Shown one piece after another: positions 41,012 to 51,044 of a stretch of DNA of 64,000 nucleotides. Position 1 is the first letter of the stretch; every line of letters begins with the position of its first letter. The translations under genes were made by a program, and so were the position numbers. Below the pieces are notes generated by a model that saw nothing but the letters and a program-made list of their open reading frames with translations, was not told the origin of the DNA and did no database searches. Source of the stretch: Helicobacter pylori (GTDB taxonomy: Bacteria > Campylobacterota > Campylobacteria > Campylobacterales > Helicobacteraceae); NCBI RefSeq assembly GCF_016748675.1, contig NZ_CP051534.1:434001-498000 (forward strand), in the 5' to 3' direction.

Positions 41012-41407
41012 GTCAAATCTAATCTACAAGATAATTGATAGTGTTATTATACCAAAAATCTACAGAACTAACCTTAAAGAATGTTTTATTTTTTATTAAA
41101 GCTCACATTCTTTTTTCTATTTTTTTTCTATTTTTCCCTCTTTCTTTTTTTTGAAAGCACTAATACATGATCTAATATTACTTATCAAAAACAAAAACTT
41201 CTTTCCCTTTATTACAATATAATTATGCGGAAAATTTTTTCCGCTTTCTGTTTAATTATCGTATTCATGGGAGCTCAAAAGCTTAAAATAATCTTAAATT
41301 TTTAGGCTATTTAACGGCATTTTACTTCGTTATTGTTGCGAAAAAAGTCTCATTCTTAACCCTACAAGATGATTTTTATGGATTAAAAATAATTAAGGGA
41401 GAAAGAG
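41012..41407. other. Left end of the element, non-coding
   Basis: About 400 AT-rich bases. They hold AAAGAATG (41076-41083) and its inverse CATTCTTT (41106-41113), an inverted pair of the integration motif 22 bp apart. There is also a T-rich stretch (41110-41155), the GCGGAAAA/TTTTCCGC palindrome, and CTCATTCTT about 55 bp before the xerT start. A similar CTCATTCTT lies upstream of the second xerT. Confidence 0.6.
41227..41244. repeat. Palindrome upstream of the left xerT
   Basis: GCGGAAAA and TTTTCCGC are inverted around two T. The flanks (TATAATTATG before, TTTCTG after) match those of the palindrome upstream of the right xerT at 51045-51060, so this is a conserved element and not a chance hairpin. 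It may be a recombinase binding site, operator or replication signal. Confidence 0.6.
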
Positions 41408-42479
41408 ATGAGTGATTGCAAAATGAGTAGGGTTAGTAGGGAATTGTTTGATAATATTAAGTCATTTTTACACCATAAGCTTAAAACAATGATACGCATT
41501 CAAAGCGTGAATGATTTACAATTGGTCTTAAAATGGCAGGATAGAGTTTTAGAGTGCCAAAGTCTTATCGCATTGAAAGAACTCAATCGCAAGCTTTATA
41601 ATCAAGGTATTAGGCATACGATTATGATGCAAGGCTTGTTTTTGTTCTTTGAATATTTTGATAATAGGATTAAGCTCAAATCCTTGCACAATCTAGCAGA
41701 AGAACAGGTTATAGACTTCTTATTTGGATTAGCCAAAAACAGGAAGCCAAGCTCTATGGCTAAATATGTGATGGTTTTAAGACAATTCTTTGATCATTTA
41801 GACAAAAAAAGAAACTATAGCTTTGATTTTGAACTTAAAAATCTATCGTTTGCCAAGAAAGAAACGCATTTGCCTAAACATTTGAATAAAAATGATTTTA
41901 AGGCTTTTATCCAGGCTCTTCTAAAATACCATCCCAAAACCAGTTTTGAAAAACGCAATCAGTGTATTTTACTGCTTATTGCATTGGGGGTTAAGGAAGT
42001 TTGAAGCCTTAGATTTGGAGCTAAAAAACATTGCTTTAGAAAATAACCACTACCGCCTTTTAATCAAAGGCAAAAACAATAAAGAGAGATACGCTTATAT
42101 TGAAAAAGAATTTTTGCAAGTTCCTTTGAATGCGTGGCTAAGCGATACTAAACGATTAAAGAGTTTTAAGGGGCGTTTTGTGTTTAAGAAAGCAAAAAAC
42201 AACACCACACAAAAAACTTGCTCTTTAAAGGGCTTTATCGCTAAAATTTTTAAGCTCTCTAATATTGATGTAAAATCTTATGGATTAGGTTTGCATCTTT
42301 TTAGGCATAGTTTTGCCACTTTTATTTATGATGAAACACAGGATTTGGTTTTAACTTCAAGAGCGTTAGGGCATAGTTCTTTGCTTTCTACTAAAATCTA
42401 TATCCATACCACTCAAGAACACAATAAAAAAGTGGCTCTTGTGTTAGGGGGGTTATTAAGAAATGAAAAAAGCGAGTAG
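41408..42479 (+). pseudogene. xerT: XerT tyrosine recombinase, frameshifted copy
   Basis: Two overlapping frames align with the intact recombinase at 51403. The first ends with LLLIALGVKEV; the second supplies the C-terminal catalytic region (LHLFRHSFA, LGHSSLLSTKIYIH). The break is at the G5 run 41986-41990, just before the first catalytic Arg (LRKFE). One base fewer or two more would restore it. The protein should be inactive. The GGGAGAAAGAG before the ATG is a good ribosome site. Confidence 0.88.
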
Positions 42480-42492
42480 GTTTTTAAAAAAT

Positions 42493-42552
42493 TTGATTTA
42501 TTTTGATTTTTGAGTTATAATGTACTTACATTCAATGGGCTAACCGAAGCCC
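42493..42552 (+). promoter_or_regulatory. Promoter plus short hairpin, left copy, facing the abi gene
   Basis: TTGATT (42493-42498), a 17-bp spacer and TATAAT (42516-42521) form a strong promoter. At 42537-42552 GGGCT-AACCGA-AGCCC forms a short hairpin. The arrangement is repeated at 53872-53931. Transcription would run antisense into the 3' end of the abi gene. It could drive a small RNA, or the hairpin could end abi. Confidence 0.55.
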
Positions 42553-42559
42553 ACCTTAT

Positions 42560-43242
42560 TCACAAACCACTTAAATCTTCCAAGTCTTTATTCCCAATGC
42601 TTTTGATTAAATCATCTAAAAACAAGACGATTTTACTTGGTTCTACACTGATATTCATAGGCATTTTTGCCCTATCATTGTCTTTTAACCCAGTGAAATA
42701 AGTCGTAATGCGTGGGCGGTTGTTTGGTTTGGTTTTGAGTAAGTTTTCCCAATGATACGCGCGATTTCTAATCGTCCATAGCAAGTTTAAAGCAATATGA
42801 ACCTTTGAGGCACTAGATAATGGATTTTTTTATTGTTGATAAATAATGCATTTTTATTATTGGGGTAATAGGATTTGAAATTGATGCGCTTTAAATCTAA
42901 TATTATTCCCTCTAACTTATAACAAAAAATAAGCCTAACCACTGCTCCTAAAGACATTTTAGATAAAATCAAAGAATGCGTGATTTCTTTTTTCTTTTCT
43001 TTTAATTCTTTGATTAAAGGGGTTAAAGCGCTTTCATTAAACACCCAATCACTCCCCTTAATTTGGGTTAAACAATGATCTAAAGCGTTGCGTAAATAAA
43101 TCTCTAAATTAGAGATTTTAGGCGTGATAGAAGCAATGAGTTTTAAATTTTCTTTGTATTGCTCCAGGCTGTCATAAGTGGCTAATCTGTCTTTGGATAG
43201 AATGAGCGTAATGTCATTCTTAAAATCTTGTAAATCTTGCAT
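42560..43242 (-). pseudogene. Abi/HEPN-like protein, frameshifted left copy
   Basis: The N-terminal frame (43242 to 42787) contains NLEIYLRNALDHCL, an R-x4-H motif at Arg51-His56. The C-terminal frame (to 42560) contains LLWTIRNRAYHWENLL, a second R-x4-H. Comparison with the copy at 53945 shows one base lost just before AGTGCC (sense strand, near 42803), where S-A-S-K-V-H-I-A-L-N should continue. R-x4-H in an all-helical protein is the mark of HEPN ribonucleases, including Abi_2-type abortive-infection proteins. The family call is from pattern only. Confidence 0.68.
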
Positions 43243-43274
43243 GATTTCTCTTAAGGTTTTTTGAAAAATTATAA

Positions 43275-44579
43275 CTAAAAATAATTTTCAAAAATTGCCC
43301 TAAAATGGCCTTTATCATTTGCTAGCTCTATGAGACTTGGGAAGTTCAATCGTCTCCACACCCACTCTAACACCAGGATGTCCTGGCACATGTCTCTCAT
43401 GTTAGCCGTAGTGCTGTTTATCGTAGATTTTGCGTCTTTATAAGCTTCTAGCGTTCTACCAAATGCTGAACGGCCCACACTCTTAAGGCTTCCAGCTATG
43501 GCTCCAGATCCAGCACTAGCCATTTGCACACCTTGATATATGAAGCTTTTAGCATCCGTTAGACCACCTTGTGTGCCAAAGATAGCGTTAATCATTTCGG
43601 GGACTTTTTGAATAAATGTCAGTGAAATTCCTATTGCTACAATAATGCCAAATTTAGCCACTATTTCATTGCTCCCTCCCACTTTGATTGCGTATTGTAA
43701 TGCAAAAGAGTTGAATAACACTAATAGCAACAATAAAGGCATGTAAAAAGTCAATGAAATAATCTTTTTCACATAAGACACTAAAAAACCTCTAGTCTGC
43801 TGAAAAAAACCTAGCGGTAACATAAAAATAACTAAAGACAAGTAAATAATTTTTTCTAAATAAGTCATAAAAACATAACAGAAAACTTTGAACAACAAAA
43901 ACAATTCTAATCCTAAAATAACCAATAACAAAACAGCTGCAATAAGAGTTTTTGGTGATAGCCCATTATTAATTGTGAAGTCTTCATATAGCTTATTCAA
44001 ACTACTTAAAATTTGTCTGACATGGAATGAAATGTTAGCGTTAGTGATGCTGTGGCGTGCGTCTATCTTCTTATATTCTCCTGCACTATTCGTTTGATAT
44101 TCCTTAATCACATTAGAAATCCCAGCATTTAGCAAATTAGCAGGTGCGTCAAAAATTTCTGTTACATGATTTTGAAAGGCAAAACTAGAGCGACCATTAC
44201 CGCTACTAGAACCATCAGATTTAAAAGCGTAATGATACAAAGAAAGGTATCCCACAAATACAAAAAGCATTAAAAAGGTTTTGATTTCAAATAAATCATT
44301 GTTTTGATAGCGTTTAAAGGAATACAAAAGGATCAAAAGCACTCCTAAGACCATACCAAAAGGTTGGACAACATTGGCTAAAGGCTCGCCAATTCCCTTC
44401 AAGATCTTGTTAGAAAACGAAATAAAAAACCCAAGAATCTCGCTGTAAAGCCCATCTGCTTGCACAACTAAAGAATCTTGCTTATTGGAATACAAGTAAG
44501 CACCCACTCCTATGACAGCTAAAGCACCAAGCACTAAAGGATTAGAAAGAAACGGCAAGGCAAGTAGTGGAGTAGCCAT
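43275..44579 (-). CDS. virB6: VirB6-like type IV secretion channel protein
   Basis: The 434-residue protein has a long N-terminal part with about seven membrane segments and the TrbL/VirB6 pattern (FGIIVAIGISLTFIQKVPEMINAIFGTQGG near residue 310). VirB6 forms the inner-membrane channel of conjugation machines. The last ~40 residues (MCQDILVLEWVWRR onward) look out of frame. Another frame reads VPGHPGVRVGVETIELPKS and ends nearby, and removing GA from AGAGAC (sense, near 43395) would join it. The 3' end may therefore be slipped. The gene starts 1 bp after the upstream small gene. Confidence 0.8.
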   Translation of the reverse strand: MATPLLALPFLSNPLVLGALAVIGVGAYLYSNKQDSLVVQADGLYSEILGFFISFSNKILKGIGEPLANVVQPFGMVLGVLLILLYSFKRYQNNDLFEIKTFLMLFVFVGYLSLYHYAFKSDGSSSGNGRSSFAFQNHVTEIFDAPANLLNAGISNVIKEYQTNSAGEYKKIDARHSITNANISFHVRQILSSLNKLYEDFTINNGLSPKTLIAAVLLLVILGLELFLLFKVFCYVFMTYLEKIIYLSLVIFMLPLGFFQQTRGFLVSYVKKIISLTFYMPLLLLLVLFNSFALQYAIKVGGSNEIVAKFGIIVAIGISLTFIQKVPEMINAIFGTQGGLTDAKSFIYQGVQMASAGSGAIAGSLKSVGRSAFGRTLEAYKDAKSTINSTTANMRDMCQDILVLEWVWRRLNFPSLIELANDKGHFRAIFENYF

Positions 44580-44580
44580 G

Positions 44581-44859
44581 TTATTTAATCTCTAACATTC
44601 TTCTGTTTCTTTCACCAGCAGCTATTCTCATAGCAGCCGAGCAATCCACTTTATCACCTCCTTTTTCAAAGCATTCGCTATCTTTTTTCAAAGCTTCTTC
44701 TACATGGTTTTTATAATATTCTTCCCTTTCTTTCACTTGTGATAGATAATGAGCATGTTTCAAATCTTCTATTTTGTATTTTATAACATCCCAAAAAACC
44801 ACCACTAAAACCCCTAAAATCCCTAACAAAATCCATGAATTTAATCTGCTTTTAAACAC
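44581..44859 (-). CDS. Small membrane-anchored protein of the T4SS cluster
   Basis: The 92-residue protein starts at a GTG (44859) behind AAGGA. It has one N-terminal membrane helix (WILLGILGVLVVVFWDVI) and a charged periplasmic tail with two Cys (SECFEKGGDKVDCSAAM). It directly precedes virB6 with a 1-bp gap, and this linkage suggests an accessory role in the same machine. I do not recognise a named family. Confidence 0.65.
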   Translation of the reverse strand: MFKSRLNSWILLGILGVLVVVFWDVIKYKIEDLKHAHYLSQVKEREEYYKNHVEEALKKDSECFEKGGDKVDCSAAMRIAAGERNRRMLEIK

Positions 44860-44910
44860 ACAAAATCCTTTTCAAAATATTTGACTAATTTTAACATAAT
44901 AACCCTTATT

Positions 44911-45447
44911 TCAATACGGATTAAACGACTGGATATTATCAGAGCTTGGAGCTTCATTATTGCTATTTGAATTCACGCCACTCGCCTTTCCTACACTACC
45001 ATTAGGGAAACCATAAGCGTCCAATTTAGCCCTATAGACTTTTTCTATTTCTTGTTGTTTTTGTTTAAGATTTTCTTGATGCTCTTTGTCATCTTTTAGG
45101 GCGTCAGTAGGAATAATATCTTCAAAATAGCCCATTTGTTGCTTGAATGCATAGCTTTGCATTTGCGCCATTAAACCCAGCGTCTTATTCATAAAACTTA
45201 AATTTTGAGCGATTTCTAAAGCAGTTTCTACGCTTAATTGCTGGAATCGGTGTTTGTAGTCATTGAACACTTTAGCGGCTGCTTCACCTTTTTTACCAGC
45301 AATATCCCTACTATAATCTAAATTAAGCTCATCAAATTGCACTTTTAAGCGATTAATAATAAGCGATGAGTTTTTCAAATTCATACCATACCTCATTGGA
45401 ACTTTGCTCTTTAATGGTGTTTTGACGCATTTTTTCATGTTGCTCAA
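44911..45447 (-). pseudogene. VirB5-like/T4SS helical protein fragment, 5' end lost
   Basis: The frame (178 residues at most) is strongly helical from about INRLKVQFDELN onward, with FMNKTLGLMAQMQSYAFKQQ, and ends in an Asn/Ser-rich tail (NSNSNNEAPSSD). The first ~30 codons overlap virB8 in another frame and are not real. The coding character begins near 45360, exactly where virB8 breaks off, so a deletion has joined the two genes. It may be a VirB5-like minor pilin or an accessory factor. Confidence 0.5.
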
Positions 45448-46162
45448 TATGAGTAATGCTTTCCCTGTTTAGCACATACGCTCCCACTAATGAACGAATA
45501 AGAGCTTTATTGGCTGTAATGGTGCTATCTGCCTTTTGAACTAAAGCAAAATTTTCTTTATTGTTAGAAAATTGCACTAAATACGGCTCTTTTTGTTTTA
45601 AGGGCAACAGAACAGTCAGTAAGATAATAAGCAATGCTGTTGTGCCAAAGAAGAAACACGCTACATAAAAGATATAATCGCCTAATTTTTTCTCTAAATG
45701 ATAGATAACGCTTGCATCTCTCACTTCTTCAAAAAGCATTGTGGGGGCAATGCTTTTATTAAAGCCTATTCTGGAGAAAAAGTTTTTAAAAATTCTTTCT
45801 TTTTTTTCTTGGATTGGCTCGTTTTGGGGTATTTCTTTTTCCTCTGTTTCTATCACAGGCTCTTCTACAAATTCTTTAATTCCATTGATGGTGGTTTGAG
45901 TGGGCAATGGCAAAGAAAACAAATCGTTAGACTGGTTTTCTTTAGTGTCTTGATTTTCTTCTTTAAATTCTGTGTTGTTGTCTGCTTTAAGATTTTCTTT
46001 GTTTTCTAATTGCTTTAATTCATTTTCAATTTTTCCTAAAAGCAAAGTTTGTTCTTCATTCTCTTTTAGATCGCCCCACAAATCCATGCGTCTTTTAGTT
46101 TGTAATTCTAAATTTTTTAAACCGCCATGAAATTGTTCTAAAACTTCGCTTCTTTTTGACAT
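45353..46162 (-). pseudogene. virB8: VirB8-like T4SS protein, C-terminus deleted
   Basis: The ATG at 46162 follows the virB7 stop by 3 bases. The protein has a Glu/Lys-rich cytoplasmic region (1 to about 165), one membrane helix (YVACFFFGTTALLIILLTVLL) and only about 78 periplasmic residues, ending EVWYEFEKLIAYY. VirB8 periplasmic domains are about 140-150 residues, so about half is missing. The break coincides with the start of the next coding segment. virB9, virB10 and virB11, which usually follow, are absent. Confidence 0.78.
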
Positions 46163-46165
46163 CAA

Positions 46166-46282
46166 CTAGCCTATGGATTGATTTAAGTGCAAAAAGGCAC
46201 AAGGGCTTTTATACATTTCATATTGTTTATTAGAACATCCACTTAGTGCTAACAAAATTATTCCTATTAAAAATATTCTCAT
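46166..46282 (-). CDS. virB7: VirB7-like lipoprotein, 38 residues
   Basis: The short frame encodes a lipoprotein signal: MRIFLIGIILLALSGCSN with lipobox LSGC, Cys16 lipidated, and a second Cys at 28 (YKSPCAFLH) that could bridge to VirB9. Its ATG overlaps the topA stop by ATGA and its stop is followed by the virB8 ATG after 3 bases. The place and form are those of VirB7, which stabilises the outer-membrane core of conjugation machines. Confidence 0.82.
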   Translation of the reverse strand: MRIFLIGIILLALSGCSNKQYEMYKSPCAFLHLNQSIG

Positions 46283-47950
46283 TTCTTTGTCTTTTTGTGT
46301 TCATCAATCCATTTAGAGATAGCGAATTTGTCATTCAATATTTTATTGGTGGGCATTGCCAATTTACACTCTTCACAAATTTTTTTAACCAGATTTAGTT
46401 GTTTTTGACTAGGTTTTTCTTTAACATGCTCTGCAATCCAATCAGAACATTTTTCCTTGTTCTGCAAGATTTCTTGACTGGGTTTTTGTAATTTTTTATC
46501 TTTACAAATTTTGTCTATGAGTTCAAGTTGCTTATCAGTAGGCATGTTATTGTCAGTAGATTGCGCTTGATAAAACTTGGCGGTGCTTTTTAACTTGCTT
46601 ATGACTTCAGACATAAACTTTTCATAACTAGCTTCACCTCTCATGATTAAATCCAAACATTCTTCAAATTGTTTGGTAGTGCTTCCTAATTTGCTCTTAT
46701 CCTTGCTTGTAAGAGCGATGAAATCCACTTCTTTATCTTTTTTGAAAAATGAAATCACTTCTAATCCTTGACTAGTAGGGGTGATGGTGTTAGTTTTTGT
46801 ATCAATGCTAATATATTTACGCTTCAAAAGAAGATCTAAGAAGCTCGCATAAGTGCTAGGACGACCAATCCCATCGCTTTCTAATAAGGGAATGAAGGCA
46901 CTTTCTTTATAAGGTTTGGGACTGGGTTTTTCTATTTTTTTAATAAAAACTTCTTTTAACGGGACACTATCATTTTCTTTTAATGAAAAGTTTTCTATTT
47001 CACTTTCTTGTTCTTCCTTGTTAAGTTCTTCTTTGCCTTGAATGAGTTCTTCAATCTCTAAAAAACCCTTTTCTTTTAAAAGTTTGAAAGAGAGCTTAAA
47101 ACTCTCGCTTTTGATTTTAAAGATACAATCATATTGATTGTATAAGGCGTTTCTACTTTGAGAACAAATTGTATTGGCATAAATAAGTTGATACAGCTTC
47201 AGTGCTAATTCTTCGCTTATTTTAGCGTCACTGCACACTTTTTCTAAGTCTTTTAAAGCATGCAGATGTGTAATTCTTATGGCTTCATGCGCTTCAGCTT
47301 GTGAGTTTTTGCCAGCTTTATATTCCCTGTATTGATAAACACTCGGATAAATAGGTTCAAAAAACACTTCATGTTCTTTGAGATACTCAGGACTTAAAAA
47401 TTCACTATCAGTTCTGTGATAAGTGATGAGACCAGCTTCAAAGAGTTTTTGAGCAAGTTGTGCGATTTCTTTAGTGGGTATTTTTAAGGATTTGCTCGCT
47501 TGGGATAAAAGTTTAGAGGTGGTGAAAGGTTTTTTTGGGTTCTTTATTGGATAGACTTTCTTTTAATGAAACTAGAACACTCATAGACCCTAATCCGTCC
47601 TTTAGATCTTTTAAAAATTGAGATGCTTCGTTTTTGTCTTTAAATTTAAAATCCACTAGTTCGTTTTTTTCATTCACCCTTACATGCTTAATAATCACTT
47701 CTTTTTCATTACACACAATATTAGCTTGGATTTGATATTCTACTTTTTCTTCAGCATCCAACTTATCAAAATCCCTTATTTCTTGATCTCTTTGGCAGAT
47801 TAAAGCTAGAGCTGGAGTTTGCACTCTACCAGTGCTCAATTCACTAAGATTTAAACTTTTTCTTAAATAGCTTGTTAGAGCAAATCCAACAACCTGATCG
47901 CTTGCAATTCTGCCTAAGAATGTAAGTTTTAAGTGTTCTCTAAGTTTCAA
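46279..47950 (-). pseudogene. Type IA DNA topoisomerase, truncated and frameshifted
   Basis: Two frames belong together. The upstream one has GRVQTPALALICQRDQEI; the downstream one, open from the T7 run at 47530-47536 (A7 in sense), has the active-site tyrosine segment AGLITYHRTDS and RPSTYASFLDLLLKRKYIS. Six A instead of seven would join them. The N-terminal Toprim domain is missing: the frame begins abruptly at about 47955, next to phage DNA. A C-terminal repeat (KPSQEILQNKEKCSDWI, then a similar KPSQKQLN segment) is present. Such topA genes precede virB7/8 in tfs3/tfs4 clusters. Confidence 0.85.
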
Positions 47951-48013
47951 TCTAAGTCAATTAAATAATCAAAAATGTAGCATAAATTTTTTAAACAAAA
48001 GCTTAAAGAATAA

Positions 48014-48271
48014 TTTCATTCCTTTAATATTGATTGTGAGGATTGCGAAGTAGCCGATAAAGTAAAGATATTAGGCAACATTCAAAAATATCAAATAGAC
48101 ATGCTAAAGATTAAAACCATGGTACAACTCCAACAAATAAGAGAGCAAAGCGCTAACTATATCGCCACCGAGATAAACGATAAGGGCGAAGTCGTAGAAG
48201 TTACTAAAAAGCCACAGAGTAAAATAAAGATAGAATTTACTAACTATAAGCGTGATGAAAACAAAGACTAA
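48014..48271 (+). pseudogene. Phage terminase small subunit, 3' fragment
   Basis: The frame is open from 48014 with no start codon at its head and encodes about 85 residues: a CEDCEVADKVKILG segment, then a helix KYQIDMLKIKTMVQLQQIR and a basic tail ending RDENKD. The stop at 48269-48271 overlaps the start of a terminase large-subunit N-terminus by 17 bp, the normal arrangement of terS-terL. The identification rests on that linkage and on general likeness to Helicobacter phage proteins. Confidence 0.55.
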
Positions 48272-50248
48272 CAAAGGCATTACCAAGACCATAAAAGTCC
48301 AAGAATGCTTTAAATATATCCTAGATGACCATTACACTTACCTATGCTACTATGGAGGGCGTGGTGGTGGCAAGAGTGAGAGCATCGCACAAATGAAACG
48401 CTCCCACTTAGAAAATGCCCTAAATTATGCTTTAGAAAATAGCGAAACAGCTTACAATGAAATGTTTTTAGAATGCGATAAGCAATTCATCTTAGAGAGT
48501 TGGCTCAATGACTTTGATTTGACTAAAGATTATAACGAGACTATGCACTTAGTTTTTTCTATCAAAGATAAGCCAGATGAAGAGACAATGCAAGGGCTTT
48601 TACATTCTACTTGGGAGAGCTTAAAAATAAGATTGCCTGAATACAAGTTTGCCCTTGTGCCACACGCTCATCAAGACCATGCCCATATCCATTGTTTTAT
48701 CAATAAGACTAATCAGCTCACACGAAGAAGACTGCGTTTTAAGGGGCATGAAGATTGTAAAGAATTTTTTGATGAATTAAGAAGTGAGTTTGCTTATAGG
48801 TTGAATGACTACTTATTGAGCGAAGAATACTTGTATGTCAATGAGCCAAAACTTAAAGAGCTAGACAATATCAAACAACAATTACAAGACTTGGAAAAAG
48901 AAGAAAAAGCCTTAGAACAAATCAAATCCCCACAAGATGAGTGGGACTTAAACAAGGCTTTACAAAGCGAGTATTTACAAGAACTCAAATATAAAAACAA
49001 AGCAAAAGCCCTAGACATTCAAAACAACCACAGCACCCCTTTAAAACAAAAGATTTCTGAATTTAAAATCGCTCTGTTTAATCACAAAGACACAAGCGAT
49101 GATGAAAAAGAACAGCTAGATATTGACAGGATAGATAAGAGAAAACCAGTAAGCGAACACTTAAAAAACACTAACAAACACGAGCTATACGAACTCTTAG
49201 GCTTTTATCAAAAAGAATTAGATAAAAAACAAAACCATTCAGCCTTTAAGAATTTTGCTATTCTCAATGGTTTAGACAGAGACTTTGAAAGAGAGACTAA
49301 GGGCTATTCTGTTTTAAAGAAAAAAGAAATGCTTTTAAATAAGCTTGAACACCTAGACAAACGCCTTTTAGATAAAAACTCACACTTACTATTAGCCCAG
49401 CTAAGAAATGAAGTTAAAACCAAGCAAAACACCCAATACAACACTCTAACTAATCCTATTCTTTTAGCCAAAGCCTTAGAACTTTCTAAAGATAAACGCC
49501 CCACTCTCAAAACTTTTAAAAACGCTTATTTTAGTGCTAGAAAATATCAATTCATGCTAGAGAGCTTTAAAACTAAGCAAAATGACCCCACTTACAAGCT
49601 TAATGATAACACTTATGAGCTAGTGAGTAAGCAACTACAAGACTATCAAAACACCATGCTTTTATTAGCCAAAGAGAGATTACTTTTTTTAGAACAAGAT
49701 TTAAAACAAAAAGAAGAAGAGTTTGAAAGAGCCAAAGAACATTATGTGAAATCTTCAAAACATTATAGAGAAACTTCATTGTCTCCAAAAGAAAAACAAG
49801 GCTTTCTCAAACAAATAAAACAATTTTCTAAAATTTCTAAGGATATTCTCTATACTTGTCCCGGCAACAACAGGTTTAATGTCTTTAGTATGATGAGAAC
49901 TATTGCCAACCAAATGAAATCATAGGAGCTAATAGGTTTTTAACCCACTATGACAACCTAAACCTTGAAAAAGTCCTAGAACACGCTAAAGATACTAAGC
50001 TAGAGCAAAAAGAAATTCAAGCTATCACAAAAGAGACTAATAACGATGAGCCTTGGATTGAGTTTGGTAAAAAAGAACAAGCTAGAGCTAAAGCACACTA
50101 TCAAGCTATGCTAGAAAAAGAAAAAGCTAAAGAATTAGCTAAACAACAAGCTAACACCTTGCACTCTAATGAGCTTGATGATGACCCTAAAGCTCATGCT
50201 GGATTAAAACAAAATGACAACACAAACTTTAAAGGGCGTAATAGATAA
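48255..50248 (+). pseudogene. Chimera: phage terminase N-terminus fused to MOB relaxase, frameshifted
   Basis: Residues 1 to about 46 are a terminase large-subunit start with Walker A GGRGGGKS. From MKRSHLENALNYALEN on, the protein is a VirD2/MobA-type relaxase with metal motif HQDHAHIH (HxDxxHxH, His140 to His147) and long charged coiled coils. The frame stops at 49925 (NQMKS). One more A in CCAAATG near 49912 would continue as NEIIGANRFLTHYDN to the stop at 50248. The relaxase N-terminus, where the nicking Tyr normally lies, seems replaced by phage sequence. The protein should not nick oriT. Confidence 0.75.
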
Positions 50249-50997
50249 TGCTCTCAAGCGATGATTGCCTTTAATGTTCTTAATAAAGAATATACCCTTT
50301 GATTAAAGGGGTTCATTCTTGTTCTTTTCACAAATTAGCTTATTTAAACAGATATACAAATAAAGCACTCTAAAATGCCCTACAATCAAAATAAAGCCAT
50401 AAGATAAGACAAACTATTAACCTAAAAACAAAAACGCTTTAAAACGCCTTGTAGAGCTTAAATTTTTCTTAAGTAGCACGCAAAAATTTAAAACCTTAAA
50501 GTTTTCTTAAACATAATCATAAAGCAAGTTTAAACCTAACCCTTGAACCTACTATCAAATCAAACTTAACTCTTTTAATACTAAGAGCTAGAAACAAACC
50601 TTAACCCTACACACTCTAAACAAAAACCTTTCTAATCCTAAATGCTAATGAGACAAACCGCTTACAACCTAACTTAAATAACACAAGCCTTGACTAATCA
50701 TTCCTTCCACAACTAACATGTCATTGATAGGTAATTCCTATTTTTCTTTTATTTTGGTTTTGTTCTTATTTTTACTAATAAAAGAAATTAAAAACTTTCC
50801 TTAAACTAAACCTAGCCACAACTAACCTTATGGCTCTTTCAGTCAGTTTGTCTCTTTTAATCAAAAGTTCTTTTTTTTGATTTTTCTTTTTTTCCTTTAG
50901 CAAGTTCCTAGTTGTCTAATTTAATCAAGTTTTTTAAAAAAAAGAAATCCCCCTCATGACATGATATTTACTAATAACATGTTTACTCAATAGGTTA

Positions 50998-51023
50998 GGA
51001 AAGAAAGGTAAACCTTTCTTTCC
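50998..51023. repeat. Perfect 12-bp inverted repeat
   Basis: GGAAAGAAAGGT (50998-51009) and ACCTTTCTTTCC (51012-51023) are perfectly complementary with two A between them. It lies 20 bp before the second palindrome. Left of the other xerT only the right arm (CTTCTTTCCC near 41190-41200) is recognisable. Confidence 0.75.
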
Positions 51024-51044
51024 CTTAATATTTTTATAACTATA

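Noticed and set aside
42510-42701. Plus-strand frames (here and 53886-54137) as small conserved peptides
   Set aside because: They start at the conserved promoter-hairpin but otherwise run antisense to abi, and the shared residues are explained by abi conservation. A small RNA is the better hypothesis.
50400-50700. CRISPR-like short repeats in the AT-rich region
   Set aside because: The words are degenerate, irregularly spaced and have no constant-length spacers; no cas gene is present.
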